Translations under genes and position numbers: made by a program
The notes under the pieces: generated by a model
Seen by the model: only the letters and a program-made list of their open reading frames with translations
What the model was told of the DNA's origin: nothing
Database searches by the model: none
In this document: piece by piece, positions 1 through 9,135 of the stretch
Layout of the letters: each line of letters begins with the position of its first letter
Position numbering within the stretch: position 1 is the stretch's first letter
From: CAJXSN01 sp947492235
GTDB lineage: Bacteria > Pseudomonadota > Alphaproteobacteria > Sphingomonadales > Sphingomonadaceae
DNA: 64,000 nucleotides
Direction of reading: 5' to 3'
NCBI RefSeq assembly: GCF_042492175.1
Contig: NZ_CP170453.1
Span: forward strand, 2,294,001-2,358,000

Positions 1-706
1 CATCGGTGATCCGTTTCAGGCCGACAAACATGACCGAGCGGCGGGCAATGGCGGGGAGCAGCCGCAAGGTTGCGCCCGTGACGATCCCCAGCGTGCCCTC
101 GCTGCCGATCATCAGCTGTTTGAGATCGAAACCGCGATTGTCCTTTTTCAGCGGTGTGAGCGAGTCGAACACCTGCCCGTCCGCCAGCACCGCCTGCAAG
201 CCAAGCACCTGCGCGCGCATCGTTCCGTGCCGCAGCACCTGTGTGCCGCCGGCATTGGTGGATATCAGCCCGCCAATCGTGGCCGAGCCTTTGCCGCCCA
301 GTGTCAGGGGAAAGCGCAAGCCCGCCGCATCGGCGGCCTCGTGCAGGTTCTGCAACACAACGCCCGCACCGCAGGTCACGCGTCCGCTTCCCGGCTTGAT
401 AGGGTCGATGGTATCCAAACGGCGCAGGGACAGCAGCAGCGAGGCACCTGTCTGATCGGGCGTGGCACCGCCGGACATCCCGCTATTGCCGCCCTGAGGG
501 ACAATCGACACGCCCGCTTTCGCGCACAGTTTCATAAGTTCGGCGACTTGGCTCGTATCGGCGGGGGAGGCGAGGGCGAGTGCCTTGCCTGAATAGCGCC
601 CGCGCCAATCCGTCAGCCAAGGCTCGACCAGATCGGGATCCCGCGTCAGGCCCCGGTCGCCCAGCACGGCATGGGCCTCTTTCAGAAAATCGTCGCTGCT
701 TTGCAT
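1..706 (-). CDS. FAD-linked oxidase, GlcD/D-lactate dehydrogenase type (partial)
   Basis: The C-terminal part lies beyond the left edge of the window, so only about 235 N-terminal residues are visible. They match the PCMH-type FAD-binding domain of the D-lactate/glycolate/2-hydroxyglutarate dehydrogenase family: the pyrophosphate-binding segment VPQGGNSGMSGG near residue 70, then GGLISTNAGGTQVLRHG, and later IGSEGTLGIVT. These flavoenzymes oxidise 2-hydroxy acids and pass electrons to quinones or other acceptors; the exact substrate cannot be read from this part. The start is the ATG at 706. It is the only gene on this strand before the divergent hypothetical gene at 870. Confidence 0.9.
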   Translation of the reverse strand, partial: MQSSDDFLKEAHAVLGDRGLTRDPDLVEPWLTDWRGRYSGKALALASPADTSQVAELMKLCAKAGVSIVPQGGNSGMSGGATPDQTGASLLLSLRRLDTIDPIKPGSGRVTCGAGVVLQNLHEAADAAGLRFPLTLGGKGSATIGGLISTNAGGTQVLRHGTMRAQVLGLQAVLADGQVFDSLTPLKKDNRGFDLKQLMIGSEGTLGIVTGATLRLLPAIARRSVMFVGLKRITD

Positions 707-869
707 GATGCACCTTTGCCACACCGGGACGGCCAAATGCCACCTCTTGCGTTCGCTGACAGGATAATTAAGCCAGCATTCAATCGCGGTGGGTGAATGC
801 GCTCCACCACAAACGGCGCGTGGTATCAGCGGGCCGGTACAGGAGTTTCACGGCACACCCGTTCCAGCG

Positions 870-1436
870 ATGCCCAATTTTGTCGACCTGTTTGCGCCCC
901 TAGCGCTGTTGCTGCCGATCCCGGCAGACAGCGAGCCTGCGCCGGTGGAAGAGCCGGTCAAGCTCGCGCCAAAGCCCGAGCCGGTAAAGGAAGACAGCGC
1001 CCGCCCTGCTGCCATGCCGCAGCATTGGCAGGGTATTGTCCCGCTCAGCGGGGCGCAGCCGTGGTACCAGGTGCGCATCCAGCAGCGCGTGATTGTCAGG
1101 GTTTCTCCGCGTCGTGCGCGGCAAAGCCTGGTCGCTACGCTGCCCGCGCGACCTCCGACCGATTATATCGAACGCAAGATCGGCAATTGTCTTGAGCTGA
1201 AAAGCGTGATTGCCGTGCAGGCCGATGCCGCACGTCTGCTGCTCTACACAAACGACCGCAAGATCATCTCTGCGACGTTGGAAAAGAGCTGCCGTCCGCG
1301 CGATTTCTACTCCGGCTTTTATGTCGAGCCGAGCAAGGACGGGAAGCTGTGTATCAAGCGTGACAATCTCCAGTCGCGCAATGGCATGTCGTGCCAGATG
1401 AGCCGTATCCGTCAATTGGTGCCTGCGGGCGTCTGA
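870..1436 (+). CDS. Hypothetical secreted protein
   Basis: I do not recognise this family. From the ATG at 870 the protein has 188 residues and opens with a short hydrophobic segment (FVDLFAPLALLLPIP) followed by a Pro/Glu/Lys-rich linker, consistent with export or a membrane anchor. The globular part (about residues 55-185) contains four cysteines (in NCLEL, KSCRP, KLCIK and MSCQM) that could form two disulfides. An upstream in-frame ATG at 789 would add 27 residues without a signal-like character; I prefer 870 because of the hydrophobic N-terminus, although the purine-rich AGGAG at 841 is rather far from it. Monocistronic as far as I can see. Confidence 0.6.
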   Translation: MPNFVDLFAPLALLLPIPADSEPAPVEEPVKLAPKPEPVKEDSARPAAMPQHWQGIVPLSGAQPWYQVRIQQRVIVRVSPRRARQSLVATLPARPPTDYIERKIGNCLELKSVIAVQADAARLLLYTNDRKIISATLEKSCRPRDFYSGFYVEPSKDGKLCIKRDNLQSRNGMSCQMSRIRQLVPAGV

Positions 1437-1628
1437 TTGGACACGCGTTTTGCGGGCGAAGACTGTGTGCTTCTCCGGCAGATTTCTTGACATTACGAAG
1501 GCGTTTGCCCAGAGGACGCGGCGTGTGACGCGCCTTTCGCGCCGCCGGGTCTGCTCCAGCTTTTGTGGCGACTTGCCAGCCAGAGCGGCCACACCTTTCT
1601 ATTTGAATTCTTATTTTCGGACATATGC

Positions 1629-3047
1629 ATGAAATTTGCCGACCTCGGCCTCTCCCCTGAATTGCTGAAAGCGGTCGACAAAGCCGGCTACGATACGCCG
1701 ACCCCGATTCAGGAACAGGCGATCCCGCCGGTGCTGATGATGAAGGACATTATCGGTATCGCCCAGACGGGCACCGGTAAAACGGCCAGCTTCGTGCTCC
1801 CGATGATTGACATCATGGCCAGCGGCCGCCGCCGCGCGCTGATGCCGCGCAGCCTTATTCTGGAACCGACCCGCGAACTGGCGGCGCAAGTGGCCGAGAA
1901 TTTCGAGAAATATGGCGAGAACCACGATCTGAAAATGGCGCTGCTTATTGGCGGCGTGCAGATGGGCGATCAGGTGAAGGCGCTCAATGAAGGCGTCGAT
2001 GTGTTGATCGCGACGCCAGGCCGCCTGATGGACCTGTTCGAGCGCGGCAAGATCTTGCTCAATGGCTGCGAATTGCTGGTTATCGACGAAGCGGACCGGA
2101 TGCTCGACATGGGGTTCATTCCCGATATCGAGTTCATCTGCTCCAAGCTGCCCGAGCAACGCCAGACAATGCTGTTCTCGGCAACGATGCCTCCGCCGAT
2201 CGAGAAGCTGGCCAAGACCTTCATGGACAATCCCAAGCGGATCGAAGTGAGCCGGGCGGCGACGACCAATGCCGATATTACCGCGTTCAAGGTGATGGTC
2301 GGCGCGCGCCAGAAACGCGACACGCTGGAATGGCTGCTGGCCAATGATCACGTGGAAACCGCGATTGTCTTCTCCAACCGCAAGACGACCGTGCGCGATC
2401 TGAACCAGCATTTGCAGCGCAAGGGCTTCAAGAGCGGCGAGATCCACGGCGATATCGACCAGGCGACCCGTCAGAAGGAGCTTGAGCGCTTCAAGTCGGG
2501 CGACATGAATATTCTCGTCGCGAGCGACGTTGCGGCGCGCGGGCTGGATATCAAGGGCGTGAGCCACGTGTTCAACTACGACACGCCGTGGCACCCCGAT
2601 GACTACGTCCACCGCATCGGCCGCACAGGCCGAGCAGGGGCCAAGGGCCGCGCCTTCACCTTCGTGACACCCGAAGACGCTGAAGCAATCGACAATGTCG
2701 AGAAGCTGACCAAGAACGTCATTCCGGTCTTCGGCAAGGACGACGTTCGGGTCGAGCTAAAAGATGGCGATGCGGGCGAGGAAAAGGCCGAGGAAGCTAA
2801 GCCAAAGCGTGATGAAAAGTCCGAACAGGACGAAAAGCCCAAGCGGTCGCGTTCAAAGAAACCCGAGCGCGATAATGATGGCGACAGCGGGAAGAGCGAG
2901 AAAAAGCCGCGCCGCGAGAAACAGGCGAAACCGGAACGCTCCCAAAAGGGCAGTAACGGCCGGGGCCGCAAGCAGGACGACGACCCGGTCCCCCCGGGCG
3001 AATGGAACGGCCCACAGCCGGGCTTCCTAGACGTTGGCTTCGACTGA
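1629..3047 (+). CDS. rhlE: DEAD-box ATP-dependent RNA helicase, RhlE type
   Basis: A 472-residue DEAD-box helicase that unwinds structured RNA, probably in ribosome assembly or RNA decay. All core motifs are in order: Q motif (TPTPIQEQAI, residues 23-32), motif I AQTGTGKT (45-52), PTREL, TPGR, DEAD (153-156), SAT (184-186), then in the second RecA-like domain ARGLDIKGV and HRIGRTGRAG. The last 100 residues are a low-complexity Lys/Glu/Arg-rich tail, typical of RhlE-like enzymes and likely to bind RNA. The start MKFADLGL at 1629 is the canonical family start; a longer reading frame begins at 1563 but lacks homology-like sequence. Confidence 0.95.
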   Translation: MKFADLGLSPELLKAVDKAGYDTPTPIQEQAIPPVLMMKDIIGIAQTGTGKTASFVLPMIDIMASGRRRALMPRSLILEPTRELAAQVAENFEKYGENHDLKMALLIGGVQMGDQVKALNEGVDVLIATPGRLMDLFERGKILLNGCELLVIDEADRMLDMGFIPDIEFICSKLPEQRQTMLFSATMPPPIEKLAKTFMDNPKRIEVSRAATTNADITAFKVMVGARQKRDTLEWLLANDHVETAIVFSNRKTTVRDLNQHLQRKGFKSGEIHGDIDQATRQKELERFKSGDMNILVASDVAARGLDIKGVSHVFNYDTPWHPDDYVHRIGRTGRAGAKGRAFTFVTPEDAEAIDNVEKLTKNVIPVFGKDDVRVELKDGDAGEEKAEEAKPKRDEKSEQDEKPKRSRSKKPERDNDGDSGKSEKKPRREKQAKPERSQKGSNGRGRKQDDDPVPPGEWNGPQPGFLDVGFD

Positions 3048-3192
3048 GCAGCATTCGATCGGCCACAAATTTCTAAAGGGGCCGTCGCTTCGTTTCAGTG
3101 CATCGCGACGACTTGCGCGGTAATGCAAACCTCCTAACCCGGCGAACCCTTCATACAGGTGTCGTCGACATGCAGACAGTCGAGCACACGAC

Positions 3193-3825
3193 ATGTTTCC
3201 TAGCCAGAATCCGAGGGCGCGCAGTGCTGACCTGATCGTCCACGCGATCAGCTTCGCAGGCTTTGTCGCGATCGTTCCGTATTTCCTGCAACTTGCACAG
3301 GCGCGACCGGAGGCCGGCTTGCCGTTAGCGATTGCGGTCTATGGCATCGCTGTGCTGTCGTCGGTGGCTATCTCGGGCGCCTACCATCTCTTTCCGCGCC
3401 ACGAATTGCGACCGACCCTGCGGCGATGGGACCATGCGGCAATCTATCCCGTTATTGCCGGGACCTTCACACCGCTGCTTCTGATGGCCGGAACCCGCAG
3501 TGCATTCGCGATTCTGGCAGTGATGTGGCTGGTCGGGGCCATCGGCATTGTCTTCAAGCTGATCGCGACGAACATGGACCCGAAATGGTCGCTCGCGTCC
3601 TATATCGGGTTTGGTGCCATTGGACTGCTCGCTCTGCCCGACTTCTGGATGCAGCTACCGCGGGGCTCCATGGTCGCGATAGGATCGGGCGCAGTGTTCT
3701 ATTTGATCGGGACGTGGTTCTATCGCCAGAAACAAATGCCGTTCCGTTACCCGATCTGGCACATCTGGGGCACACTCGGCGGAGGAAGCATGGCCGCAGC
3801 AATCTGGATCGCGCTGCAGAATTAG
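3193..3825 (+). CDS. Hemolysin III / PAQR-family membrane protein
   Basis: A 210-residue protein with about seven transmembrane segments. It carries the hallmark PAQR/hemolysin III residues: SGAYH after the second membrane segment, RRWDHAAIYPVIAGTFTP in the middle, and RYPIWHIWG near the end; the His, Asp and His residues are the presumed zinc ligands of this superfamily (hydrolase-like membrane fold). The bacterial members (TrhA/YqfA) are linked to membrane-fluidity control; haemolysis is a historical label. It stands alone between rhlE and the convergent membrane gene at 3960. Confidence 0.88.
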   Translation: MFPSQNPRARSADLIVHAISFAGFVAIVPYFLQLAQARPEAGLPLAIAVYGIAVLSSVAISGAYHLFPRHELRPTLRRWDHAAIYPVIAGTFTPLLLMAGTRSAFAILAVMWLVGAIGIVFKLIATNMDPKWSLASYIGFGAIGLLALPDFWMQLPRGSMVAIGSGAVFYLIGTWFYRQKQMPFRYPIWHIWGTLGGGSMAAAIWIALQN

Positions 3826-3959
3826 GGGGCGGGGTAGGGGGTTAGCCCTCGACCTGCACAAAGCTGCCGATCAGTGAATTCTCGCCTGCCTGCCTGCTGG
3901 CATTTGAACGGCGGCTTCAACGATCTATCCCATCCTTTGGGCCGGATCGTTACACCAAC

Positions 3960-4526
3960 TCAGCGCCTAAGGAATGCCAACGAGTATATATAGGAGACCA
4001 CAACCACGCCGCAGATGGCCGTGGCGGTGTATGGCGAGGGCACATAGGCGAAGGCCGCATAACAACCGATTGCGCGGCCAACGGCATGCCGGATTCCCAC
4101 CGGATCATCGGCAGCCCATCCATACGGTATCCAGACCACTCCGGCGAGCACCGCCATCCCGACAACCAGGATCAAGGGCTCGCCCGCACGGGCTCCCGCG
4201 ATGGCTATAGGGACGACAAGGCCCACAATCAGGATCGACAGCAGGAACTGCTTGGTCAGCGGATTGTCCGACCCTCCGGCAAACAGATTGCGCCCCCGCA
4301 CCTTATCGATCAGGAACGCGAGCGGCATGATCGCCACCATCACGTAAAGCGCGCCCGTTGCGATTGTCTCTTCGTCGAGCTGTAAGGCAGCAATTCCCAG
4401 CGCTGCCCAAACGATCATGCCGGCAATCGGCATCGCAACCGTGCTGCCATCGCGAAAATCCGCCCGCAATTCCTGCAACGTCATGGTTTCCATTGCGGTT
4501 GCAGAATTATCAGGCGACTTCGACAT
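3960..4526 (-). CDS. Integral membrane protein, DUF7010-like
   Basis: A 188-residue protein with a short soluble N-terminus (ending MTLQELRADFRDG) and about six hydrophobic segments. The N-terminal LQELRxDF followed by membrane helices resembles the uncharacterised DUF7010 family, from memory. I chose the ATG at 4526 because GGAG lies about seven bases upstream; an upstream frame to 4592 runs into the uvrD stop region. It lies directly downstream of uvrD on the same strand (37 bases after the uvrD stop) and may be co-transcribed with it. No function can be assigned. Confidence 0.75.
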   Translation of the reverse strand: MSKSPDNSATAMETMTLQELRADFRDGSTVAMPIAGMIVWAALGIAALQLDEETIATGALYVMVAIMPLAFLIDKVRGRNLFAGGSDNPLTKQFLLSILIVGLVVPIAIAGARAGEPLILVVGMAVLAGVVWIPYGWAADDPVGIRHAVGRAIGCYAAFAYVPSPYTATAICGVVVVSYIYSLAFLRR

Positions 4527-4563
4527 CACATGCTCCGGGCCGTTTCTTATCCAGCAACCCCAA

Positions 4564-6903
4564 TTAGTTATCGAGCGTGACAAAGCTGTCAATAACGCGC
4601 TTCTCGCCCGCGTCCTCGAAATTGATGACCAGCTTGTTGCCTTCTTGATCGATCACCGTGCCGCTGCCGAATTTGTCGTGGCGGACCTGCGCGCCGATGG
4701 CGATGTCGGTGCGGGCCTTTGCAGCGAAGCTGGCGGCGCTGCGACGGTTTTCGGCGACGCGCGCGGGCTTCGTATCGTAGCCGGATGTGAGGGCGCGTTG
4801 CCATCCGGGACCGCGATTGCTGGAGCGGTCGGGGCGGTTTTGCGAGACATGGGCGAAAGGGTCTTCGCTTTCGCTGTAATTCGCCCGCCAGAGCGATGCG
4901 CCGCCGCTCATCGTGGTTTCGCTTTCGATATGTTCGTCCGGCAATTCCTCGACAAAGCGGCTGGGGATAGAGCTGGTCCACTGGCCGTAAATGCGCCGGT
5001 TGGCCGCGTGCAGAATGGTGCAGCGCTGCCGGGCGCGGGTGATTGCGACATAGGCGAGGCGTCGCTCTTCCTCGAGGCTCGCCAGCCCCCCTTCGTCGAG
5101 CGAGCGCTGAGATGGGAACACGCCTTCTTCCCAGCCGGGCAGAAAGACGTGATCAAACTCCAGACCCTTGGCCGCGTGAATGGTCATCAGCGTGACTTTC
5201 GCGTCTTCCGCGTTGGCATCGTTGTCCATCACCAGGCTGACATGCTCGAGGAAATCGCCCAGCGTTTCGTATTCTTCCATAGCGCGGATGAGCTCGGTCA
5301 AGTTGTCCTGACGCCCGGCCGCCTCAGCGCTGCGGTCCGCCGCCAGCATATCGTCATAGCCGCTCTCGGCCAGAACCTGCCGAAGCAATTCGGATGGGGA
5401 GACCTCCTCGGCCCGCTCGCGCCATGCCAAGAACTGCCGCATCAGATTACCGATGGTGGTGGCCGCGCGTTTGGGCAGCTCGTCGCTGTCCGCCAGTTGT
5501 AGCGAAGCGGCGGCCAGCGGCTGCCCGGTGCGCCGCGCATGTTGGTGCATCTTCTCCAGCGTCTTGGCACCGAGCCCGCGTTTGGGCTGATTGTAAATCC
5601 GCTCGAACGCCAGATCGTCGCGCGGCTGGGCAATCACCCGCAGATAGGCGAGGGCATCGCGGATCTCGGCGCGTTCGTAGAAACGGAAACCGCCGATGAT
5701 GCGGTAATTGAGGCCGATCTGGATGAACCGGTCCTCGAACTCGCGGGTCTGGTAGGATGCGCGCACCAGAATGGCGATCTGGTCCAGCGAAGCGCCGGAA
5801 CGCTCCAGCCCCTCGATATCTTCACCCACCCGGCGCGCTTCTTCGGGACCGTCCCAGATGCCGATGACCTTGACCTTGTCGCCCGCATCCATCTCGGTCC
5901 ACAGCGTCTTGTCGAGCCGCTGGCTGTTGGCCCCGATCAGGCCCGATGCCGCCCCCAGAATATGCGGGGTGGAGCGATAATTCTGCTCCAGCCTGACGAC
6001 TTTCGCGCCGGGAAAATCTTTCTCGAACCGCAGAATGTTGGCCACCTCTGCGCCGCGCCAGGAATAGATCGACTGGTCGTCATCGCCGACCACGCAGATA
6101 TTCTTGCGCTCCTGTGCCAGCAGTCGCAGCCACAGATACTGAACGGCGTTTGTATCCTGATACTCGTCGACGAGAATATATTTGAAGCGCTGCTGATAGC
6201 TGCGCAGGATGTCCTTCTCGCGCCGTAGAATGTTTAGCATGTGTAATAGTAGGTCGCCGAAGTCGCACGCGTTCAACGCCTTCAGCCGCGCCTGATAGAG
6301 GCCGTACATCTGCGCGCCCCTGCCATTGGCATAGGCTTCGTTCTCCACCGCATCGAGATCATCGGGGTTCAGCCCGCGGTTCTTCCAGCGGTCGATCAGG
6401 CCCGCCAGCTGGCGCGGCGGCCAGCGCTTCTCGTCCAGATCGTTCTCTGTAATCAATGCCTTGAGCAGGCGCAGCTGGTCATCGGTATCGATGATAGTGA
6501 AGTTCGATTGCAGCCCGACCAGCTCGGCATGACGGCGCAGCATCTTGGCGCAGATCGAATGGAAGGTGCCGAGCCACGGCATGCCCTCCAGCGCGCCGCC
6601 GGTAAGCACGGCCACCCGCTCGCGCATCTCGCGCGCCGCCTTGTTGGTGAAGGTGACGCAGAGGATTTCGCTGGGCCACGCCTTCTTCATCGCCACCAGA
6701 TGCGCCAGCCGAGAGGTCAGCGCCGACGTCTTGCCGGTGCCTGCTCCCGCCAGCATCAATACCGGCCCCTCGGTGGTCAGCACCGCCTCGCGCTGCGGCT
6801 GGTTGAGACGCGCGGCATAGGCCGGGATATCGCCCTCGGCGGGAGGGGGAGGAGGCGTATCGAGCGCGCCCGGAGGGGCGTGGGGGTGCGGTTGGTCTGT
6901 CAT
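4564..6903 (-). CDS. uvrD: UvrD/PcrA-type ATP-dependent DNA helicase
   Basis: A 779-residue superfamily 1A helicase (3'-5' DNA unwinding in nucleotide excision and mismatch repair). Visible motifs are Walker A AGAGTGKT (residues 52-59), motif II DEYQDTN, motif III GDDDQSIYSWRGAE, LEQNYRST, MTIHAAKGLEFD and EERRLAYVAITRAR. The last 45 residues (VRHDKFGSGTVIDQEG onward) form the Tudor-like C-terminal domain that in PcrA/UvrD contacts RNA polymerase. The start is the ATG at 6903 (MTDQPHPH), preceding a Pro-rich leader; the longer frame upstream has no helicase character and overlaps the divergent gene at 7048. Confidence 0.96.
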   Translation of the reverse strand: MTDQPHPHAPPGALDTPPPPPAEGDIPAYAARLNQPQREAVLTTEGPVLMLAGAGTGKTSALTSRLAHLVAMKKAWPSEILCVTFTNKAAREMRERVAVLTGGALEGMPWLGTFHSICAKMLRRHAELVGLQSNFTIIDTDDQLRLLKALITENDLDEKRWPPRQLAGLIDRWKNRGLNPDDLDAVENEAYANGRGAQMYGLYQARLKALNACDFGDLLLHMLNILRREKDILRSYQQRFKYILVDEYQDTNAVQYLWLRLLAQERKNICVVGDDDQSIYSWRGAEVANILRFEKDFPGAKVVRLEQNYRSTPHILGAASGLIGANSQRLDKTLWTEMDAGDKVKVIGIWDGPEEARRVGEDIEGLERSGASLDQIAILVRASYQTREFEDRFIQIGLNYRIIGGFRFYERAEIRDALAYLRVIAQPRDDLAFERIYNQPKRGLGAKTLEKMHQHARRTGQPLAAASLQLADSDELPKRAATTIGNLMRQFLAWRERAEEVSPSELLRQVLAESGYDDMLAADRSAEAAGRQDNLTELIRAMEEYETLGDFLEHVSLVMDNDANAEDAKVTLMTIHAAKGLEFDHVFLPGWEEGVFPSQRSLDEGGLASLEEERRLAYVAITRARQRCTILHAANRRIYGQWTSSIPSRFVEELPDEHIESETTMSGGASLWRANYSESEDPFAHVSQNRPDRSSNRGPGWQRALTSGYDTKPARVAENRRSAASFAAKARTDIAIGAQVRHDKFGSGTVIDQEGNKLVINFEDAGEKRVIDSFVTLDN

Positions 6904-7047
6904 ACTGTCTGCGTGAACAGGTAGGGAACGCGGACGCCTGCGGCAAGCCGTGCATGGCGAGAGGACCAAATTTGGAACCCCATGCGGGTGCGCGGGTTGG
7001 TTAGGCAAGGACAGAGAAGTCCAATACCAACGACGAAGGAATTGATA

Positions 7048-7296
7048 ATGAAGACTATTCTCGCAGCCGCAGCCGCCACTGGCCTTGCCCTTTCCGCCGC
7101 GCCCGCAATCGCGCAAGGCACGCAAGCAGCCTCGCCCGAAATCGTCGAGCGCACCGCAAATGGCAAGGCATCGAAGGTAATGATCGACGGCAAGGTGATC
7201 GACGTCTGCATGTCGGAAGAACAGGACAATTGCATCAATCCGCGCGAAGCCGGGCTTAATTGGGGCGATCGTCCGCTGGGTTATTTCCCCCGCTAA
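7048..7296 (+). CDS. Small periplasmic protein of unknown function
   Basis: An 82-residue protein with a clear Sec signal peptide (lysine, then an Ala/Leu-rich core, cleavage expected after AIA before QG at residue 22-23). The mature protein is about 60 residues, has two cysteines (DVCMSEEQDNC) that can form a disulfide, and ends in an aromatic motif NPREAGLNWGDRPLGYFPR. AAGGA lies about seven bases before the ATG. I recall similar PR-AGL-WG-PL-Y endings in other sphingomonads, but this was not checked. A strong hairpin terminator follows at 7349. Confidence 0.8.
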   Translation: MKTILAAAAATGLALSAAPAIAQGTQAASPEIVERTANGKASKVMIDGKVIDVCMSEEQDNCINPREAGLNWGDRPLGYFPR

Positions 7297-7348
7297 CTCC
7301 GACTGTATTTTGGCGCGGCAGCACCCCTCGCCGCCGCGCATGAAGCCG

Positions 7349-7386
7349 AAAGGGCCGGTTCCACTGATCGTGGGGCCGGCCCTTTT
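7349..7386 (+). terminator. Rho-independent terminator after the small periplasmic gene
   Basis: A perfect 10-bp stem, AAAGGGCCGG (7349-7358) pairing with CCGGCCCTTT (7376-7385), with a 17-base loop and a run of four T. It follows the stop at 7296 by about 50 bases and separates it from the next gene at 7584. Confidence 0.85.
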
Positions 7387-7583
7387 GTCATCCTGCACGC
7401 TCACCGCAAAAATTGCACAAGAGCGGGCCAAACGGGCTGGCCGCGCGACCGGGCAGCCGCGGCTCTATTGCCGTCTCAACGCGGATCGCTGAACACGAAC
7501 TTGTTCGATGGCAATTGGGAATTGGGGCCACCGAACGGGTCGCGTTCGTAACGTTTGGGTTTCCCTGAATTATGGAGAATCCA

Positions 7584-8057
7584 ATGCGTAAGATGATGAG
7601 AATTTGTGCTGCTGCAGCTATTTTCGCAGCAGGTCCACTGGCCGCGCAGGAGGGTGCGCCGCCTCCTGCACCGCCGCCGACTGCTTCGGCTGATGCAGCG
7701 ACACCGGCGGAAATGTCGCCCGAGCAAATGCGTGTCTACGGGCGGTGGCCGCAGGAACGGCAGGCCATGTTCGATGGCTGGTCGCAGGAAGCGAAGAGCT
7801 ATTACTGGTCGCTCAGCCCGCCGCGTCAGGAAGTGTTCTGGATGCTGAGCGATGGTGACCGGCTGACATTGACCGGCATGGCGGAAGACGAGCAAGAGAC
7901 GGCCTGGAGCAGGCTGGAGCAGCAAATGCTCGCCAGCCAACCGCCCGCGGGATCAGCGGCTGCTACGCCTTCCGCTCCACCGGAGCCAATCGACGAACCG
8001 ATGGAAGAACCCATGGATCGCCCGATGACGGAGGTGGACGATCACAGTCCCAGCTAG
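7584..8057 (+). CDS. Hypothetical exported protein with Trp-rich core
   Basis: A 157-residue protein with a Sec signal peptide (MRKMMRICAAAAIF..., cleavage near LAAQ-EG), a Pro/Ala linker, a compact aromatic core at about residues 45-115 (RWPQERQAMFDGW, YYWSL, VFWML, ETAWSRL) and a Pro/Met/acidic tail (PMEEPMDRPM). The ATG at 7584 is preferred over the one at 7572 because GGAGA lies eight bases before it. I do not recognise the family; it is probably periplasmic. No operon partner. Confidence 0.7.
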   Translation: MRKMMRICAAAAIFAAGPLAAQEGAPPPAPPPTASADAATPAEMSPEQMRVYGRWPQERQAMFDGWSQEAKSYYWSLSPPRQEVFWMLSDGDRLTLTGMAEDEQETAWSRLEQQMLASQPPAGSAAATPSAPPEPIDEPMEEPMDRPMTEVDDHSPS

Positions 8058-8185
8058 CGCCAGTCTATAGCGCCGACATCTGTGCGCCGGGACCGCAGGC
8101 TGTGATTGCCATAACACAGCAGCCTTGCCGTTCCGGCGTGCACCTGTCTTAGTGCCCGCAACACGTTTTGCGAGGGAGTGACGGG

Positions 8186-8596
8186 ATGCTGACAGGGGGA
8201 TGCCATTGCGGAGCGATCCGTTACGAGATCGAGGGCGAGCCGCTTAACCACGCACTGTGCCACTGTGTCGATTGCCGCCGGTCCTCCGGCGCGCCGATGA
8301 CGGGGTGGGCCATGATGCGCGATGACCAGCTGTCGATTTCCGGAGAGATCAGCACCTATGCCAGCTCGGAAGATGCGCGCCGCCATTTCTGCATCCAGTG
8401 CGGCACGGGGCTGTTCTATTCGAACGAGGCGATGCTGCCCGGCATGGTCGATGTGAAAACTGGCACACTGGACGAACCGGACGAGTTGCCCCCGGAATGC
8501 CACATCCAAACGGCGGAACGGGTTGGCTGGATGGCCGATGCGCATCATCTGGTGCAGTTCGAGCGATTTCCTCCGCAAGAGGGTGATGCGGACTAG
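8186..8596 (+). CDS. GFA (CENP-V/glutathione-dependent formaldehyde-activating-like) protein
   Basis: A 136-residue protein of the GFA/CENP-V zinc-binding fold. The cysteine pattern is complete: CHC (residues 6-8), CHCxxC (25-30) and CxxC (69-72), binding two zinc ions. The family is named after Gfa, which is proposed to form S-hydroxymethylglutathione, but most members, including this one, have no proven substrate. The ATG at 8186 follows GAGGGAG; a TTG at 8168 is possible but less likely. Its last four bases overlap the stop of the convergent rsmD. Confidence 0.88.
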   Translation: MLTGGCHCGAIRYEIEGEPLNHALCHCVDCRRSSGAPMTGWAMMRDDQLSISGEISTYASSEDARRHFCIQCGTGLFYSNEAMLPGMVDVKTGTLDEPDELPPECHIQTAERVGWMADAHHLVQFERFPPQEGDAD

Positions 8597-9135
8597 GTCA
8601 AACGCAGCAGGGTGATCTTCGCCTTGCCGACCTTGCGTTCCTTATCCACGCTGAGCAGGCGGACCTCGACATCTTCTATGGCGGCTGTTTCCACCGCCAC
8701 CCACGTCGCCTCGCCGATCCATCCCAACCGGATCATCCGGTCGAGCGCCACGTTGGCCGCGCCGGTGCCATAGGGCGGATCGAGCAATAGCAAATCATGC
8801 GGAGCCTTGGCAGGCCCCAGAGCTGTTACCGAGCCTGCGCTGACGGTGGTGCGCGCACGAGCATCGAGGGCGGTGATATTTGCGCGGATAGCATCCAGTG
8901 CAGGCTTCTCCTGCTCCACAAACAGACAATGCGCCGCGCCGCGTGAAAGCGCCTCCAGCCCCAGTGCGCCCGAGCCTGCAAACAGGTCGGCAACAGACAG
9001 CCCTTCGAATGTGCCGAGGCGGCTGGTGAGCATGTTGAACAGGGTCTCGCGGGTCCGGTCGGCGGTGGGGCGGGTGGCGTCGCCTTTGGGCGCCGTCAGT
9101 TTGCGCCCGCGCCAATCGCCCGCAATTATCCTCAT
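8593..9135 (-). CDS. rsmD: 16S rRNA (guanine(966)-N2)-methyltransferase
   Basis: A 180-residue class I SAM-dependent methyltransferase that modifies G966 in the 30S P-site region. The signature start MRIIAGDWRGRKL, the SAM-binding DLFAGSGALGLEA (residues 50-62) and catalytic DPPY (119-122) are all present, and the length fits the family. It overlaps the end of rluB by four bases (ATGA), so the two rRNA modification genes are translationally coupled. Confidence 0.95.
   Translation of the reverse strand: MRIIAGDWRGRKLTAPKGDATRPTADRTRETLFNMLTSRLGTFEGLSVADLFAGSGALGLEALSRGAAHCLFVEQEKPALDAIRANITALDARARTTVSAGSVTALGPAKAPHDLLLLDPPYGTGAANVALDRMIRLGWIGEATWVAVETAAIEDVEVRLLSVDKERKVGKAKITLLRLT

Noticed and set aside
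1487..1515. TTGACA at 1487-1492 as an rhlE promoter
   Set aside because: No acceptable -10 box at the right distance.
1611..2612. 333-residue minus-strand frame
   Set aside because: Antisense to the helicase core of rhlE.
4417..5502. 361-residue plus-strand frame
   Set aside because: Antisense to the C-terminal half of uvrD; no recognisable motif.
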